Notes under the pieces: model-generated
Seen by the model: the letters and a program-made list of their open reading frames with translations, nothing else
What the model was told of the DNA's origin: nothing
The model's database searches: none
Part shown: in pieces, positions 1 through 8,476 of the stretch
Position numbering within the stretch: the first letter of the stretch is position 1
Layout of the letters: the number at the start of each line of letters is the position of its first letter
Translations under genes and position numbers: made by a program
NCBI GenBank assembly: GCA_023429135.1
Contig: JAEYWD010000001.1
Coordinates: 1 to 64,000, forward strand
Origin: Bacteroidota bacterium
Lineage (GTDB): Bacteria; Bacteroidota; Bacteroidia; Bacteroidales; JAAUTT01
Length of the DNA stretch: 64,000 nt
Reading direction: 5' to 3'

Positions 1-233
1 TCTCCATTTGGGTAAGTAGAGGTACAGATTTCAAAATTTCTATAGTTACCGATATTTACGGTTAATTTTGTTCCATATGGATAAGTCCAGTTGGTGGAAT
101 TTCCATCTCCAGGTCCAGCTTGAGGTAAAATCCCGGTAGGTATTGCGTCAGGTTGGTTTGATTCAACATAAGATTGACTTCTTAAACCAATAAACATTGA
201 GCAAAACATTAAACTTAAAATTATTTTTCTCAT
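1..233 (-). CDS. Partial secreted protein (3' end outside window)
   Basis: The reverse strand reads an open frame of 77 codons from ATG at 233-231 to the window edge, with no stop. The first ~20 residues (MRKIILSLMFCSMFIGLRSQ) form a Sec signal peptide. The mature part has short motifs such as GPGDGNSTNWTYPYGT and no visible GIGT repeat. The ATG overlaps the TGA of the upstream gene in an ATGA junction (230-233), so it is probably translationally coupled to the paralogue array but is not clearly a member of it. Its function is unknown. Surface-protein domains may follow beyond the window, but none can be seen. Confidence 0.75.
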   Translation of the reverse strand, partial: MRKIILSLMFCSMFIGLRSQSYVESNQPDAIPTGILPQAGPGDGNSTNWTYPYGTKLTVNIGNYRNFEICTSTYPNG

Positions 234-1015
234 TTAGTATTTGTTTTTGTTTCCAAATCTTTAATTTTCTTCTCAAGCTCAATCACATACAACGTCAGCT
301 CCTCCACCTTCTGCAGCAGCTTCTTTTGCATTTCGCCCATGTTTACTCCGTTCTGTTCCACTTCGGCAGCCGAGGGGATATCCTGCAGGTGGCCATTGGT
401 TTTTATAAACTTTTCCACTTCCGTTAAAGGTTTGAGCTGGTACGAGGGGTGAAATACAAAGTCGCTCCAGTTATTCATGTCTACTTTAACTTCCTGGGCG
501 TGGATGGTGCCTTTGACATCGAGCTTGTTTGTGGGGTTGTATGTACCAATACCCACATTGCCTTCCGTTGGTGCGATTACAACTTTACTAATGACGTTAT
601 ATCCATTTTGATCCAATAAATAAGCCGAGATTATACTTTTATATGATGTTCCATATGGAGAACCATGCATTTCCTGTATTCCCCATCTTGCTTCATTCTT
701 AATTCTTCCAAAGATGATATCAGGAGACCACCAATACATTCCATTTGCATCAGTGGTTGAAGGATTTCTAAAATTTATATATTGACCTTCAAACTGATCA
801 TTTCGTCCTCCGATCCAAATTAAAGAATTTGCAGAACTTAATGAGTTGCCTTCACTATAAGTAACATGTAATTTTGAACCTGGGTTAGTTGTTCCAATTC
901 CAACATTGCCCGAGTTTATATTATAGATTGAATTTCCGTTAGCCTGCCATTGTGCTGAGAGCTGGGAACAGGCAAAAGTGGATAGAATAAATAAAATGGA
1001 GTAAAATTTAAACAT
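230..1015 (-). CDS. Secreted tail-fibre-like paralogue, module type B
   Basis: A 261-residue protein with a Sec signal peptide (about 1-22, ending QLSAQ). An NVGIGTTNP repeat follows near residue 36 and a second NVGIGTYNP near 153, motifs typical of Bacteroidota fibre-like surface proteins. The conserved C-terminal module begins at about residue 183 (WSDFVFHPSYQLKPL) and ends in a coiled coil rich in L, E and K. It resembles the position of a tail-fibre trimerisation or chaperone domain, but I see no S74 peptidase catalytic motif. It is the last complete member of the array and its TGA overlaps the next start. Trimeric secreted surface fibre is an inference; the substrate or partner is unknown. 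Confidence 0.8.
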   Translation of the reverse strand: MFKFYSILFILSTFACSQLSAQWQANGNSIYNINSGNVGIGTTNPGSKLHVTYSEGNSLSSANSLIWIGGRNDQFEGQYINFRNPSTTDANGMYWWSPDIIFGRIKNEARWGIQEMHGSPYGTSYKSIISAYLLDQNGYNVISKVVIAPTEGNVGIGTYNPTNKLDVKGTIHAQEVKVDMNNWSDFVFHPSYQLKPLTEVEKFIKTNGHLQDIPSAAEVEQNGVNMGEMQKKLLQKVEELTLYVIELEKKIKDLETKTNTK

Positions 1016-1027
1016 AAATTTTGAGTT

Positions 1028-2026
1028 TTAGGGTTTAGCTTTTAGGGTTTCAATCTCTTTCTTTAATACCATAAGCATTTGTTGTTGTTCAGCGATTTGT
1101 CTATCCTTCTCAATCACATACAATGTCAACTCCTCCACCTTCTGCAACAACTTTGTCTGCATCTCCCCGGCGCTTACACCGTTTTCCTGCATTTCTTTTG
1201 CTGGTGCAATATCGGGCAGGTGTTTGTTTGTGCGTATAAAAGTTTCGAGTTCGGAGAGGGAGCGGAGCTTGTAGGTAGGCTCGAATACAAAGTCGGCACC
1301 GGTGGTGTTGACTACGATTTCGTCGGCGCGGATTTTACCGGCCACGTCTAACTTATAGGAAGTATTTGTTTGAGATGTTTTACCTATAAGGAAATTCCCG
1401 TTTTTTATAAAATTACTAGAACCATCGGTTGAAAATTGAACACAAGTTTCATAGTTATCAACGCCGAATGCTTTATCAAGTGCAAAATAGTTCTCACAAA
1501 CCTCTCCTGCATTGTTACTTCCTCCAGGTCTTAATATAAACTGATTATGTCTCCACCAACCTCGCGGTGAACCAAGAAATAATGTATGTCCCTTCCATAA
1601 TAAATGAGATATTCCCCAACCATTTGGATAGCTTTCCTCGCTATTTATAAATAACTCTTTAGCAACAAGTTGCTTAGCACTAAAATCGCATTCACTACTA
1701 TTTAAATTCCCGGAATGAAAAACCTTATACCAACTGGTCCAGGAAGTTCCATTCGTATTTGTTGATTGTCTGTAATAAAAATTGTTATCAGTACCAAACG
1801 CTAATTGCGTTCTCCAATCAGATCCCAGACCATCCCAAAACCTTAAACCTAAAACAGTCCCGTACCCTGTTGGAACATTTAAAGAAGCATGTTGAGCATA
1901 AGCACTAAATCCGCTAGAATGGTTGTTTAAATTTGAAAGTAAATTTTGCGTAGAAAAATCCTGAGCTGTCAGTACTATTCCTAGGTAGAATATCAGAAAG
2001 ACGGATAAAATTGACTTTATTCTCAT
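1028..2026 (-). CDS. Secreted tail-fibre-like paralogue with knob-like N-terminal part, module type A
   Basis: A 332-residue protein with signal peptide 1-22 (ending VLTAQ). Residues about 55-112 read YGTVLGLRFW ... DWRTQLAFG ... GTSWTSWYKVFHSGNLN. This pattern is very like the pyocin-knob or tail-fibre knob repeats of phage and tailocin fibres. A linker NFLIGKTSQTNTSYKLDVAGKIRADEIVV precedes the type A module from residue ~243 (GADFVFEPTY). The last ~30 residues form a coiled coil. It sits 12 nt upstream of the next gene in the array. Host-surface or receptor-binding fibre is inferred from the knob pattern; no lytic or catalytic motif is seen. Confidence 0.8.
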   Translation of the reverse strand: MRIKSILSVFLIFYLGIVLTAQDFSTQNLLSNLNNHSSGFSAYAQHASLNVPTGYGTVLGLRFWDGLGSDWRTQLAFGTDNNFYYRQSTNTNGTSWTSWYKVFHSGNLNSSECDFSAKQLVAKELFINSEESYPNGWGISHLLWKGHTLFLGSPRGWWRHNQFILRPGGSNNAGEVCENYFALDKAFGVDNYETCVQFSTDGSSNFIKNGNFLIGKTSQTNTSYKLDVAGKIRADEIVVNTTGADFVFEPTYKLRSLSELETFIRTNKHLPDIAPAKEMQENGVSAGEMQTKLLQKVEELTLYVIEKDRQIAEQQQMLMVLKKEIETLKAKP

Positions 2027-2051
2027 ACTTTATTAGTTATCTCATTAAGTT

Positions 2052-3182
2052 TTATTCTTTATTTGATTCAAGCATTATTATTTTTTCATTCTGCTTCTTT
2101 ACAACTGCCTTTAATTCTTCCAATTCGGCAGTTTGCTTTTCCAACTTTTTATTCTGTTCAATTGTGTACAACACAAGTTCCTCCACCTTCTGCAAAAGCT
2201 TCTTTTGCATCTCTCCCACATTCACCCCATTCTGCTCCACTTCGGTGGCTGAGGGAATATCCTGCAAATGGCCGTTAGCTTTTATAAACTTTTCCACTTC
2301 CGTTAACGGTTTAAGCTGGTACGAGGGGTGAAAAACAAAGTCGCTCCAGCCGGTAAGGTCAACTTTTACCTCGCGGGCGTGGATGGTACCGTTTACGTCA
2401 AGGAGGTTTTGGGGGTTAGACTTACCAATACCTACAAACCCATTAGTCGCTATAGTTAAATAATCGTAATAATTTGTTCCGTCGTTCCAGAAAATCCCAA
2501 GTCTGTTTCCTTCACCATATCTTGGACCGGAAATATGCCATCTTTGATTTCCATTTTTAAGATTGAAATCGGAATACCCTCCGGCTCCATCTCCATCGGT
2601 AGTGATTGATCCTTTAACATGTAGCTTATAGGATGGAGTTTGAACACCTATTCCAACATTACCATCATACTTTATTATCATCCTTAAGTCAGTAGGAGCA
2701 TCAATGGAAGAAGTTGCACTATTTGAGATTGACGTATTAAATCTGATATCACCGGAGCCATAAGTAGTACTATTGGAACCTTGAGCTGTTATACATAGTC
2801 CTCCGGCATTACCATAATGCTGAAAAATTCCCCGTACGGCAGGATAGCTTTCTGAAAGGTATCTTGATGTGATTCCGCCAAAAACCGTTAGCCTTTCGAA
2901 AGTATTATAAGTTCCAATTCCAAGATTCCCAGCACTTATATACGAATTTCCATTTTGAGAGAAATAAACATTTGTACCAATTCGTGTTCCTCCTGAAAAA
3001 TCTCCACCATAATTTAGGGTGAGAATATTTCCATCATCGTGTACGAGGGCCCTACCACCAGAACCTCTTGGCGTATATCTGAAAATAACATCAGCTGCAC
3101 CATTGAAATAAAATTCATTTTGGCTATATAGGTTGTTACATACCAAAAAGAAAATTGAAATAATTTGAAAAAGATTCTTCAT
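2052..3182 (-). CDS. Secreted tail-fibre-like paralogue, module type B
   Basis: A 376-residue protein. I chose ATG at 3182 (MKNLFQIISIFFLV...) because it begins the signal peptide directly; an in-frame ATG at 3236 would add 18 residues that run into the upstream gene. The signal peptide ends near NLYSQ. The body contains NLGIGTYN, NVGIGVQTPSYKLHV and FVGIGKSNPQNLLDV repeats, each preceding a short linker. The C-terminal module is type B (WSDFVFHPSYQLKPL). It is followed by a longer coiled coil (EQNKKLEKQTAELEELKAVV...). It is flanked on both sides by type A genes, which is why recombination between modules is suspected. Function unknown. Confidence 0.8.
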   Translation of the reverse strand: MKNLFQIISIFFLVCNNLYSQNEFYFNGAADVIFRYTPRGSGGRALVHDDGNILTLNYGGDFSGGTRIGTNVYFSQNGNSYISAGNLGIGTYNTFERLTVFGGITSRYLSESYPAVRGIFQHYGNAGGLCITAQGSNSTTYGSGDIRFNTSISNSATSSIDAPTDLRMIIKYDGNVGIGVQTPSYKLHVKGSITTDGDGAGGYSDFNLKNGNQRWHISGPRYGEGNRLGIFWNDGTNYYDYLTIATNGFVGIGKSNPQNLLDVNGTIHAREVKVDLTGWSDFVFHPSYQLKPLTEVEKFIKANGHLQDIPSATEVEQNGVNVGEMQKKLLQKVEELVLYTIEQNKKLEKQTAELEELKAVVKKQNEKIIMLESNKE

Positions 3183-3201
3183 TTTAATGTTGTTAATAAG
3201 A

Positions 3202-4245
3202 TCAATTACTAATAAGACTGCCTTCAAGAGCATCAAGCCGTTTCTTCATTTCTAGGATCACTTTTCTTTGTTCGGCTATCTCCTTATCCTTCTCAATCAC
3301 ATACAACGTCAATTCCTCCACTTTCTGCAACAGCTTGGCCTGCATCTCGCCGGCACTAATACCATTTTCCTGCATTTCTTTAGCAGGTGCAATATCGGGC
3401 AAGTGTTTGTTTGTGCGTATAAAAGTTTCGAGTTCGGAGAGGGAGCGGAGCTTGTAGGTGGGCTCGAAGACAAAGTCGGCACCGGTGGTGTTGACAACAA
3501 TTTCGTGGGCACGAACAGGTCCTTCTACATCGAGTTTGTACCTTGTTCCGGTTCCGGTTTGAGAGGATTTGCCGATGAGAACGTTACCACCATCTTTCAT
3601 CAATAAAATATTACCAAAGCCAGATGAGACGTTATTAATCCTCATCGCAGAATAGTATGAACTTCCATTCCAATAATCAATATCTATTCCTTCTCCGCTG
3701 ATTCCATCTTCGGTAAATAGGGTCATGTTCCCAGAATATGAAAAGGAACTTCCACTTCTTATATTACTTACAGCCGTCCTATCAGGATTTAAATTCATTA
3801 CTTCGGAACCTGCTATAACTAACTTGACATTTGGAGATATGGTCCCAATTCCAACATTCCCATTTCCCAATAATGTTAAAACATCAATAGGTTCCAAATT
3901 ACCATAACCACCACTGTACAACCGAAACTTTAATTTATTATCCAAAGCGGCTCCTGCGGTTATGGTTGCATCAATCCCATGCCAGCGATTGGCATAAGAT
4001 GTTCCACTCTCAAGATCCGACTTATGCCCGTATTTTATTAGATTATCGTATGTTCCATCAATACCACTTAAGGTAAGTTTATAAATACTTCCTACCACAC
4101 TTAATTTTGCTGATGGAATTGTGGTTCCAATTCCAACATTTCCTGAATTGGTATTATAAATTGCTGTTCCGTTCGCCTGCCATTGTGCGGATATCTGGAA
4201 ACACAAAAGTGTGAGGAAAATAAAAATTGAGGAAAGTTTTAACAT
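3202..4245 (-). CDS. Secreted tail-fibre-like paralogue, module type A
   Basis: A 347-residue protein with signal peptide 1-21 (ending FQISAQ). The start of the mature part (WQANG..IYN.NSGNVGIGTT.P) nearly matches the product of 230-1015, although the two carry different C-terminal modules. A second NVGIGTISPNVKLVI follows. The linker GNVLIGKSSQTGTGTRYKLDVEGPVRAHEIVV leads into the type A module and a coiled coil ending in LEGSLISN. The N-terminal likeness to a type B gene is direct evidence of mosaic structure in the array. Only 4 nt separate it from the upstream gene. Confidence 0.8.
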   Translation of the reverse strand: MLKLSSIFIFLTLLCFQISAQWQANGTAIYNTNSGNVGIGTTIPSAKLSVVGSIYKLTLSGIDGTYDNLIKYGHKSDLESGTSYANRWHGIDATITAGAALDNKLKFRLYSGGYGNLEPIDVLTLLGNGNVGIGTISPNVKLVIAGSEVMNLNPDRTAVSNIRSGSSFSYSGNMTLFTEDGISGEGIDIDYWNGSSYYSAMRINNVSSGFGNILLMKDGGNVLIGKSSQTGTGTRYKLDVEGPVRAHEIVVNTTGADFVFEPTYKLRSLSELETFIRTNKHLPDIAPAKEMQENGISAGEMQAKLLQKVEELTLYVIEKDKEIAEQRKVILEMKKRLDALEGSLISN

Positions 4246-4249
4246 GATG

Positions 4250-5278
4250 TTATTTATTTTTTAGAATTTCTATTTCTTTTTTCAGTTCCAATAAAAGCTT
4301 TTGTTGTTCAGCTAATTGGTTATCTTTTTCTGCTTTTAGTTTTGCTATTTCCTTATCCTTCTCAATCACATACAACGTCAACTCCTCAACTTTCTGCAGC
4401 AGTTTCGCCTGCATCTCTCCGGCGCTTACACCGTTTTCCTGCATCTCTTTTGCCGGGGCAATATCAGGCAGGTGCTTGTTTGTGCGTATAAATGTTTCGA
4501 GTTCAGAAAGGGAGCGGAGCTTGTAGGTGGGCTCGAAGACGAAGTCGGCACCAGTTGTGTTGACAACGACTTCGTCGGCGCGGATTTTGCCGGCAATGTC
4601 GAGTTTGTAGGAGGTATTTGTTTGATTATCCTTACCAATGAGAAAATTCCCTGTTGAGGTGACTCTAAACCTTTCTGTACCATTATTGAAATCATATGCT
4701 CCTGAACGGTAAACAAGATCACCACTACCTGCATTAAAGCCCAGTATACCACGCTCAGCCACATTATTCTCAGCCCAATAAATATATCCTGCATAACCTG
4801 AGTTAGGCCTAAGATGAAAAATTTGATTTCTACTCCCACTCAAAGCTGTGCATCCATCTACTGTCAAATTCCAGCTTGGAGCTGATGTTCCAATACCAAC
4901 CTTTCCGTTCATTAGAGTAATTTCATCTTTATATCCTTCCCAATATGAGCTTAAAATCAACTTAGATTTTGAAATACTTCCACTCGCATATGATAGGGAG
5001 GAACGTATTTTTGGTCCAGGATGCTCATCTGAGTAAGATGAAAAATGGATATATGCACCAGCATTACTTACATTTGAAAAGTTTCTTAGCAAAATATTAC
5101 CATTTACGTCAAGCTTTTCAGATGGACTATTATTTGTTCCAATTCCGACATTTGAATTAATAGAACTCCCCACTACACCACCAGGAGTGACCATTACTTG
5201 ACTATTTATATTTGAGTGAAACAGAAGCAAGTAAGTTATAGTTATTATGCCGACCTTAACTTCAAATAATTTTTTCAT
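4250..5278 (-). CDS. Secreted tail-fibre-like paralogue, module type A
   Basis: A 342-residue protein with an N-terminal hydrophobic signal (about 1-27, ending NINSQ). The body carries NVGIGTNNSPSEKLDV and KVGIGTSAPSWNLTV repeats. A linker (NFLIGKDNQTNTSYKLDIAGKIRADEVVV) precedes the type A module. The coiled-coil tail (KDKEIAKLKAEKDNQLAEQQKLLLELKKEIEIL) is one of the longest in the array. Its ATG overlaps the TGA of the upstream gene (5275-5278), so the two are probably translationally coupled. No enzymatic motif is seen. Confidence 0.8.
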   Translation of the reverse strand: MKKLFEVKVGIITITYLLLFHSNINSQVMVTPGGVVGSSINSNVGIGTNNSPSEKLDVNGNILLRNFSNVSNAGAYIHFSSYSDEHPGPKIRSSLSYASGSISKSKLILSSYWEGYKDEITLMNGKVGIGTSAPSWNLTVDGCTALSGSRNQIFHLRPNSGYAGYIYWAENNVAERGILGFNAGSGDLVYRSGAYDFNNGTERFRVTSTGNFLIGKDNQTNTSYKLDIAGKIRADEVVVNTTGADFVFEPTYKLRSLSELETFIRTNKHLPDIAPAKEMQENGVSAGEMQAKLLQKVEELTLYVIEKDKEIAKLKAEKDNQLAEQQKLLLELKKEIEILKNK

Positions 5279-6213
5279 TTTTGAGATTTTAATTTTTCAA
5301 TTTCACTACTTAGCTCTTGTAACTTCTGATTATTTTCAGCACGTAACTTTGTAATCTCCTTGTCCTTCTCAATCACATACAACGTCAACTCCTCCACCTT
5401 CTGAAGCAACTTGGCCTGCATTTCCCCGGCACTTACGCCGTTTTCCTGCATTTCTTTGGCAGGGGCAATATCGGGCAGGTGTTTGTTTGTGCGTATAAAA
5501 GTTTCGAGTTCGGAGAGGGTGCGGAGCTTGTAGGAGGGGTCAAATACGAAGTCGGCGCCGGTGGTGTTGACGACGATTTCGTCGGCGCGTACCCGTCCTT
5601 TTACGTTAAGTTTATAATTACTCGAAGCTACAGTATTTATACCAACATTGCCATTGATAACAAAACTAGTAACATCATGGCTTTCCGCAATTGTTGGTGT
5701 AAAGTCTTGTATATTGGATAAAATATTTTGGTTTACAGGCTGTCCGCTCACTTCATATGATATGCATTTCATATTTTCTCCTGTTGAAGAGGTCCAACCA
5801 ACAAATTGATATCCCCAATTGTGGTAGGCACCACTATAAGGAACATCAAGTGCAAGATACTTCTTCCCATTATACATTGCAGTTTTCAGAGACCACTTTG
5901 ATTCCCAGGTGACGAAGGAAACAGCAGAGCCATTGATATTACTATAAGCAGATGATGAATTTACCTGGACCACATCTGTCCGGTCAAAAGCAGTGGAATT
6001 CCCTCTCATGGCACGAATAGTTCCAATTGCGTAATTTTTCCCTACAAAAGATCCGTTAAAAACTTCATGAAGAAGAATTAAACTTCTGGTGTAATCTCCA
6101 TAACCATTCCACCCAATATCCATTATTTTATAGTCTGAAGTCAAATTCGTAGCTTGTGAAAAGCCAGGTAAAGTAATTAGTAAGATAATGACACTTATAT
6201 AAAATCTTTTCAT
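5275..6213 (-). CDS. Secreted tail-fibre-like paralogue with divergent N-terminal part, module type A
   Basis: A 312-residue protein with signal peptide 1-20 (ending LPGFSQ). Residues ~25-185 form a distinct body with no GIGT repeat (DYKIMDIGWNGYGDYTRSL... CISYEVSGQP). A single NVGINTVASSNYKLNV links it to the type A module. The coiled coil ends LSSEIEKLKSQK. The body resembles a compact beta-rich domain more than the fibre repeats of its neighbours, but I do not recognise the family. ATGA overlaps join it to the genes on both sides. It shows that the conserved C-terminal module is used with unrelated N-terminal domains. Confidence 0.78.
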   Translation of the reverse strand: MKRFYISVIILLITLPGFSQATNLTSDYKIMDIGWNGYGDYTRSLILLHEVFNGSFVGKNYAIGTIRAMRGNSTAFDRTDVVQVNSSSAYSNINGSAVSFVTWESKWSLKTAMYNGKKYLALDVPYSGAYHNWGYQFVGWTSSTGENMKCISYEVSGQPVNQNILSNIQDFTPTIAESHDVTSFVINGNVGINTVASSNYKLNVKGRVRADEIVVNTTGADFVFDPSYKLRTLSELETFIRTNKHLPDIAPAKEMQENGVSAGEMQAKLLQKVEELTLYVIEKDKEITKLRAENNQKLQELSSEIEKLKSQK

Positions 6214-7499
6214 TTTTTATTGTGGTTTAAAAAAGTTTCGACTTCAATTAATCTGTTTTGGAAATTTAGGTTTTGTATTTTCAATTGCTCATTCTCCTTC
6301 TTTAGCTCAATCACATACAACGTCAACTCCTCCACTTTCTGCAACAGCTTGGCCTGCATCTCGCCGGCACTAACACCATTTTCCTGCATTTCTTTAGCAG
6401 GCGCAATATCGGGCAGGTGTTTGTTTGTGCGTATAAAAGTTTCGAGTTCGGAGAGGGAGCGAAGTTTGTAGGTGGGTTCAAAGACAAAGTCGGCACCGGT
6501 GGTGTTGACTACGATTTCGTGGGCACGGATAGGACCCTCGACATCAAGTTTGTATCTTGTTCCGGTTGTGGTTTGGGAGGTTTTGCCAATTAGGACATTT
6601 CCTGTTGGCAGAAACGTAATTTTGGGTGATCCACCACGCCATGCAAAATTTATTGGAAGGCCTGTGTTATCAGGTTTTATAGGCGCATCGAAATATAATC
6701 CATTGATCGCATCTGAATATATAACAGTTCTTTGATAGGTGCTACCGTTAAGTCCCTCGCCGAAAAGACCAATAGTACCACATATAGTAATTTTGTTTTG
6801 AGGATCGGGAGTACCTATACCTAAATTGCCAATTGCAGAGATTCTCATTCTCTCATATGGCTCGGCATATCCATATTGAGTACTGAAAATCATGCCAGCA
6901 GTATTAAATGATTCCTTATAAGTGGAGATTTTATTGCCAATACCCGATTGGGTTGTAGCAAATCTTAAATCGATTGTGCCTGTATTAGAATCATCAGGCA
7001 GGGATGGATTTCTTATGGTTAGCAATGAATTTGGAGAGCTGGTACCAATGCCAACACCTACTGGGGTTATAGCCATTGTTGTTGTAGGATAAAATTCCGT
7101 ATTTGCTGTTAAGCCTATGTTGTTTATAAAATAAATATTGCCACTATTAAGGTTAATTGCTGATAAAGTTGATCCTTTTGAAAGCCATTTACCGGCATTA
7201 TTATAAGTTCCACCAGAACCCAGAATAGCGTTATCGGTCTGTAAACTTCCCAAATATAAACCTCCATCGTTTCCATCGGATGGTAAAGCATTAATTGCAG
7301 CAAAATAGGACCATGCGGTGTAATCGCTCTTAACAGTTAATTTAATTGGGTTTCCGTAGGTGGGAGTTCCAATGGCAACTTTTGCCCCTGTCCAAATCGA
7401 ATTCTGAGCGCTAACAGGGGTATAGGTCCACTGCGTACTTTGCCCGAATATATTGATGGTGAGACTTATCAATATATAACTTGTGAATAATCTTTTCAT
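6210..7499 (-). CDS. Secreted tail-fibre-like paralogue, longest member, module type A
   Basis: A 429-residue protein with signal peptide about 1-20 (ending INIFGQ). The body holds VAIGTPTYGNPIKLTV, VGIGTSSPNSLLTI and NLGIGTPDPQNKITI repeats. The GNVLIGKTSQTTTGTRYKLDVEGPIRAHEIVV linker is shared almost word for word with 7511-8470. The type A module and a coiled coil with polar tail (NFQNRLIEVETFLNHNKK) follow. Extra repeats make it about 100 residues longer than most members. Its stop overlaps the start of the next gene by 4 nt. Confidence 0.8.
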   Translation of the reverse strand: MKRLFTSYILISLTINIFGQSTQWTYTPVSAQNSIWTGAKVAIGTPTYGNPIKLTVKSDYTAWSYFAAINALPSDGNDGGLYLGSLQTDNAILGSGGTYNNAGKWLSKGSTLSAINLNSGNIYFINNIGLTANTEFYPTTTMAITPVGVGIGTSSPNSLLTIRNPSLPDDSNTGTIDLRFATTQSGIGNKISTYKESFNTAGMIFSTQYGYAEPYERMRISAIGNLGIGTPDPQNKITICGTIGLFGEGLNGSTYQRTVIYSDAINGLYFDAPIKPDNTGLPINFAWRGGSPKITFLPTGNVLIGKTSQTTTGTRYKLDVEGPIRAHEIVVNTTGADFVFEPTYKLRSLSELETFIRTNKHLPDIAPAKEMQENGVSAGEMQAKLLQKVEELTLYVIELKKENEQLKIQNLNFQNRLIEVETFLNHNKK

Positions 7500-7510
7500 A
7501 TTGTATCTGG

Positions 7511-8470
7511 TTATTTTTTAAGATTCTCTAGTTCTTTTCTTAATTCAAGTAATAATACATACTGCTTTTCATTTATCTTTTTTTGTTCTTCAAGCTGCTT
7601 TTGATTTTCAGCTTTCAAAGTAACTATCTCCTTATCCTTCTCAATCACATACAACGTCAACTCCTCCACCTTTTGCAATAGCTTTGCCTGCATCTCGCCG
7701 GCACTAACACCATTTTCCTGCATTTCTTTAGCAGGTGCAATATCGGGCAGGTGTTTGTTTGTGCGTATAAAAGTTTCGAGTTCGGAGAGGGGGCGAAGCT
7801 TGTAGGCGGGGTCAAAGACAAAGTCGGCACCAGTGGTATTGACAACAATTTCGTGGGCTCGAATAGGTCCTTCTACATCGAGCTTGTATCTTGTTCCGGT
7901 TTGGGAGGTTTTGCCGATAAGGACATTGCCATCGCCGGTTATAAAAAGTCTCGGTGAATTTGAAGTACCCAATACTAATGGTTTGGGATTCACATTTACT
8001 ATTGCTGCAGTTCCATATCCACCACCGTATGCCCAAGCTGAACTTGGAATATTAGGATTGCCAAAAAAGTCAATTTCAAGACCATGCTCAAACTCTTGTC
8101 CACCTTGTATTCGAAGTGTAGTATATGAATTAGGAGATATTGATGGATTTTTCAATCTTGCGCCCCAACCTTCAATATCCAACCTAAAACCAGGCTGACT
8201 ATTTCCCACTCCAACATTACCATTACTCAATAAAGTCATTATTGATTTACCAGTACCACCTTCCAAATTCCAGAAATGTGTTTTCGAAGCTGATCCCCTG
8301 TAATTAAAGTACAAATCACCAGCATCAGTCCAAACTTCATTTCCTGCTCCTACATGCAAATGCCCTCCAATTATTGTTTCTCCTGCTGGTAGTGGCGAAG
8401 TATTGACAGTTTGAGCTCCAAGATTCCAGACAAGTAACAAAATCCCCAAAAAAGAAAAAATTTTCTTCAT
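7511..8470 (-). CDS. Secreted tail-fibre-like paralogue, module type A
   Basis: A 319-residue protein with signal peptide 1-19 (ending NLGAQ). One NVGVGNSQPGFRLDI repeat is followed by a variable segment, the shared linker GNVLIGKTSQTGTRYKLDVEGPIRAHEIVV and the type A module. The tail is an extended coiled coil (KDKEIVTLKAENQKQLEEQKKINEKQY...). Linker and module are nearly identical at DNA level to 6210-7499, whereas the bodies differ. No catalytic signature is seen; a surface role is inferred from the signal peptide and architecture. Confidence 0.8.
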   Translation of the reverse strand: MKKIFSFLGILLLVWNLGAQTVNTSPLPAGETIIGGHLHVGAGNEVWTDAGDLYFNYRGSASKTHFWNLEGGTGKSIMTLLSNGNVGVGNSQPGFRLDIEGWGARLKNPSISPNSYTTLRIQGGQEFEHGLEIDFFGNPNIPSSAWAYGGGYGTAAIVNVNPKPLVLGTSNSPRLFITGDGNVLIGKTSQTGTRYKLDVEGPIRAHEIVVNTTGADFVFDPAYKLRPLSELETFIRTNKHLPDIAPAKEMQENGVSAGEMQAKLLQKVEELTLYVIEKDKEIVTLKAENQKQLEEQKKINEKQYVLLLELRKELENLKK

Positions 8471-8476
8471 ATTTTA

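Noticed and set aside
1079..1351. Plus-strand open frames opposite the fibre-like genes (also near 3268, 6220, 7751 and 9549)
   Set aside because: They recur opposite the conserved module in each copy and are shadows of the minus-strand coding sequence; none has a plausible start context or domain.
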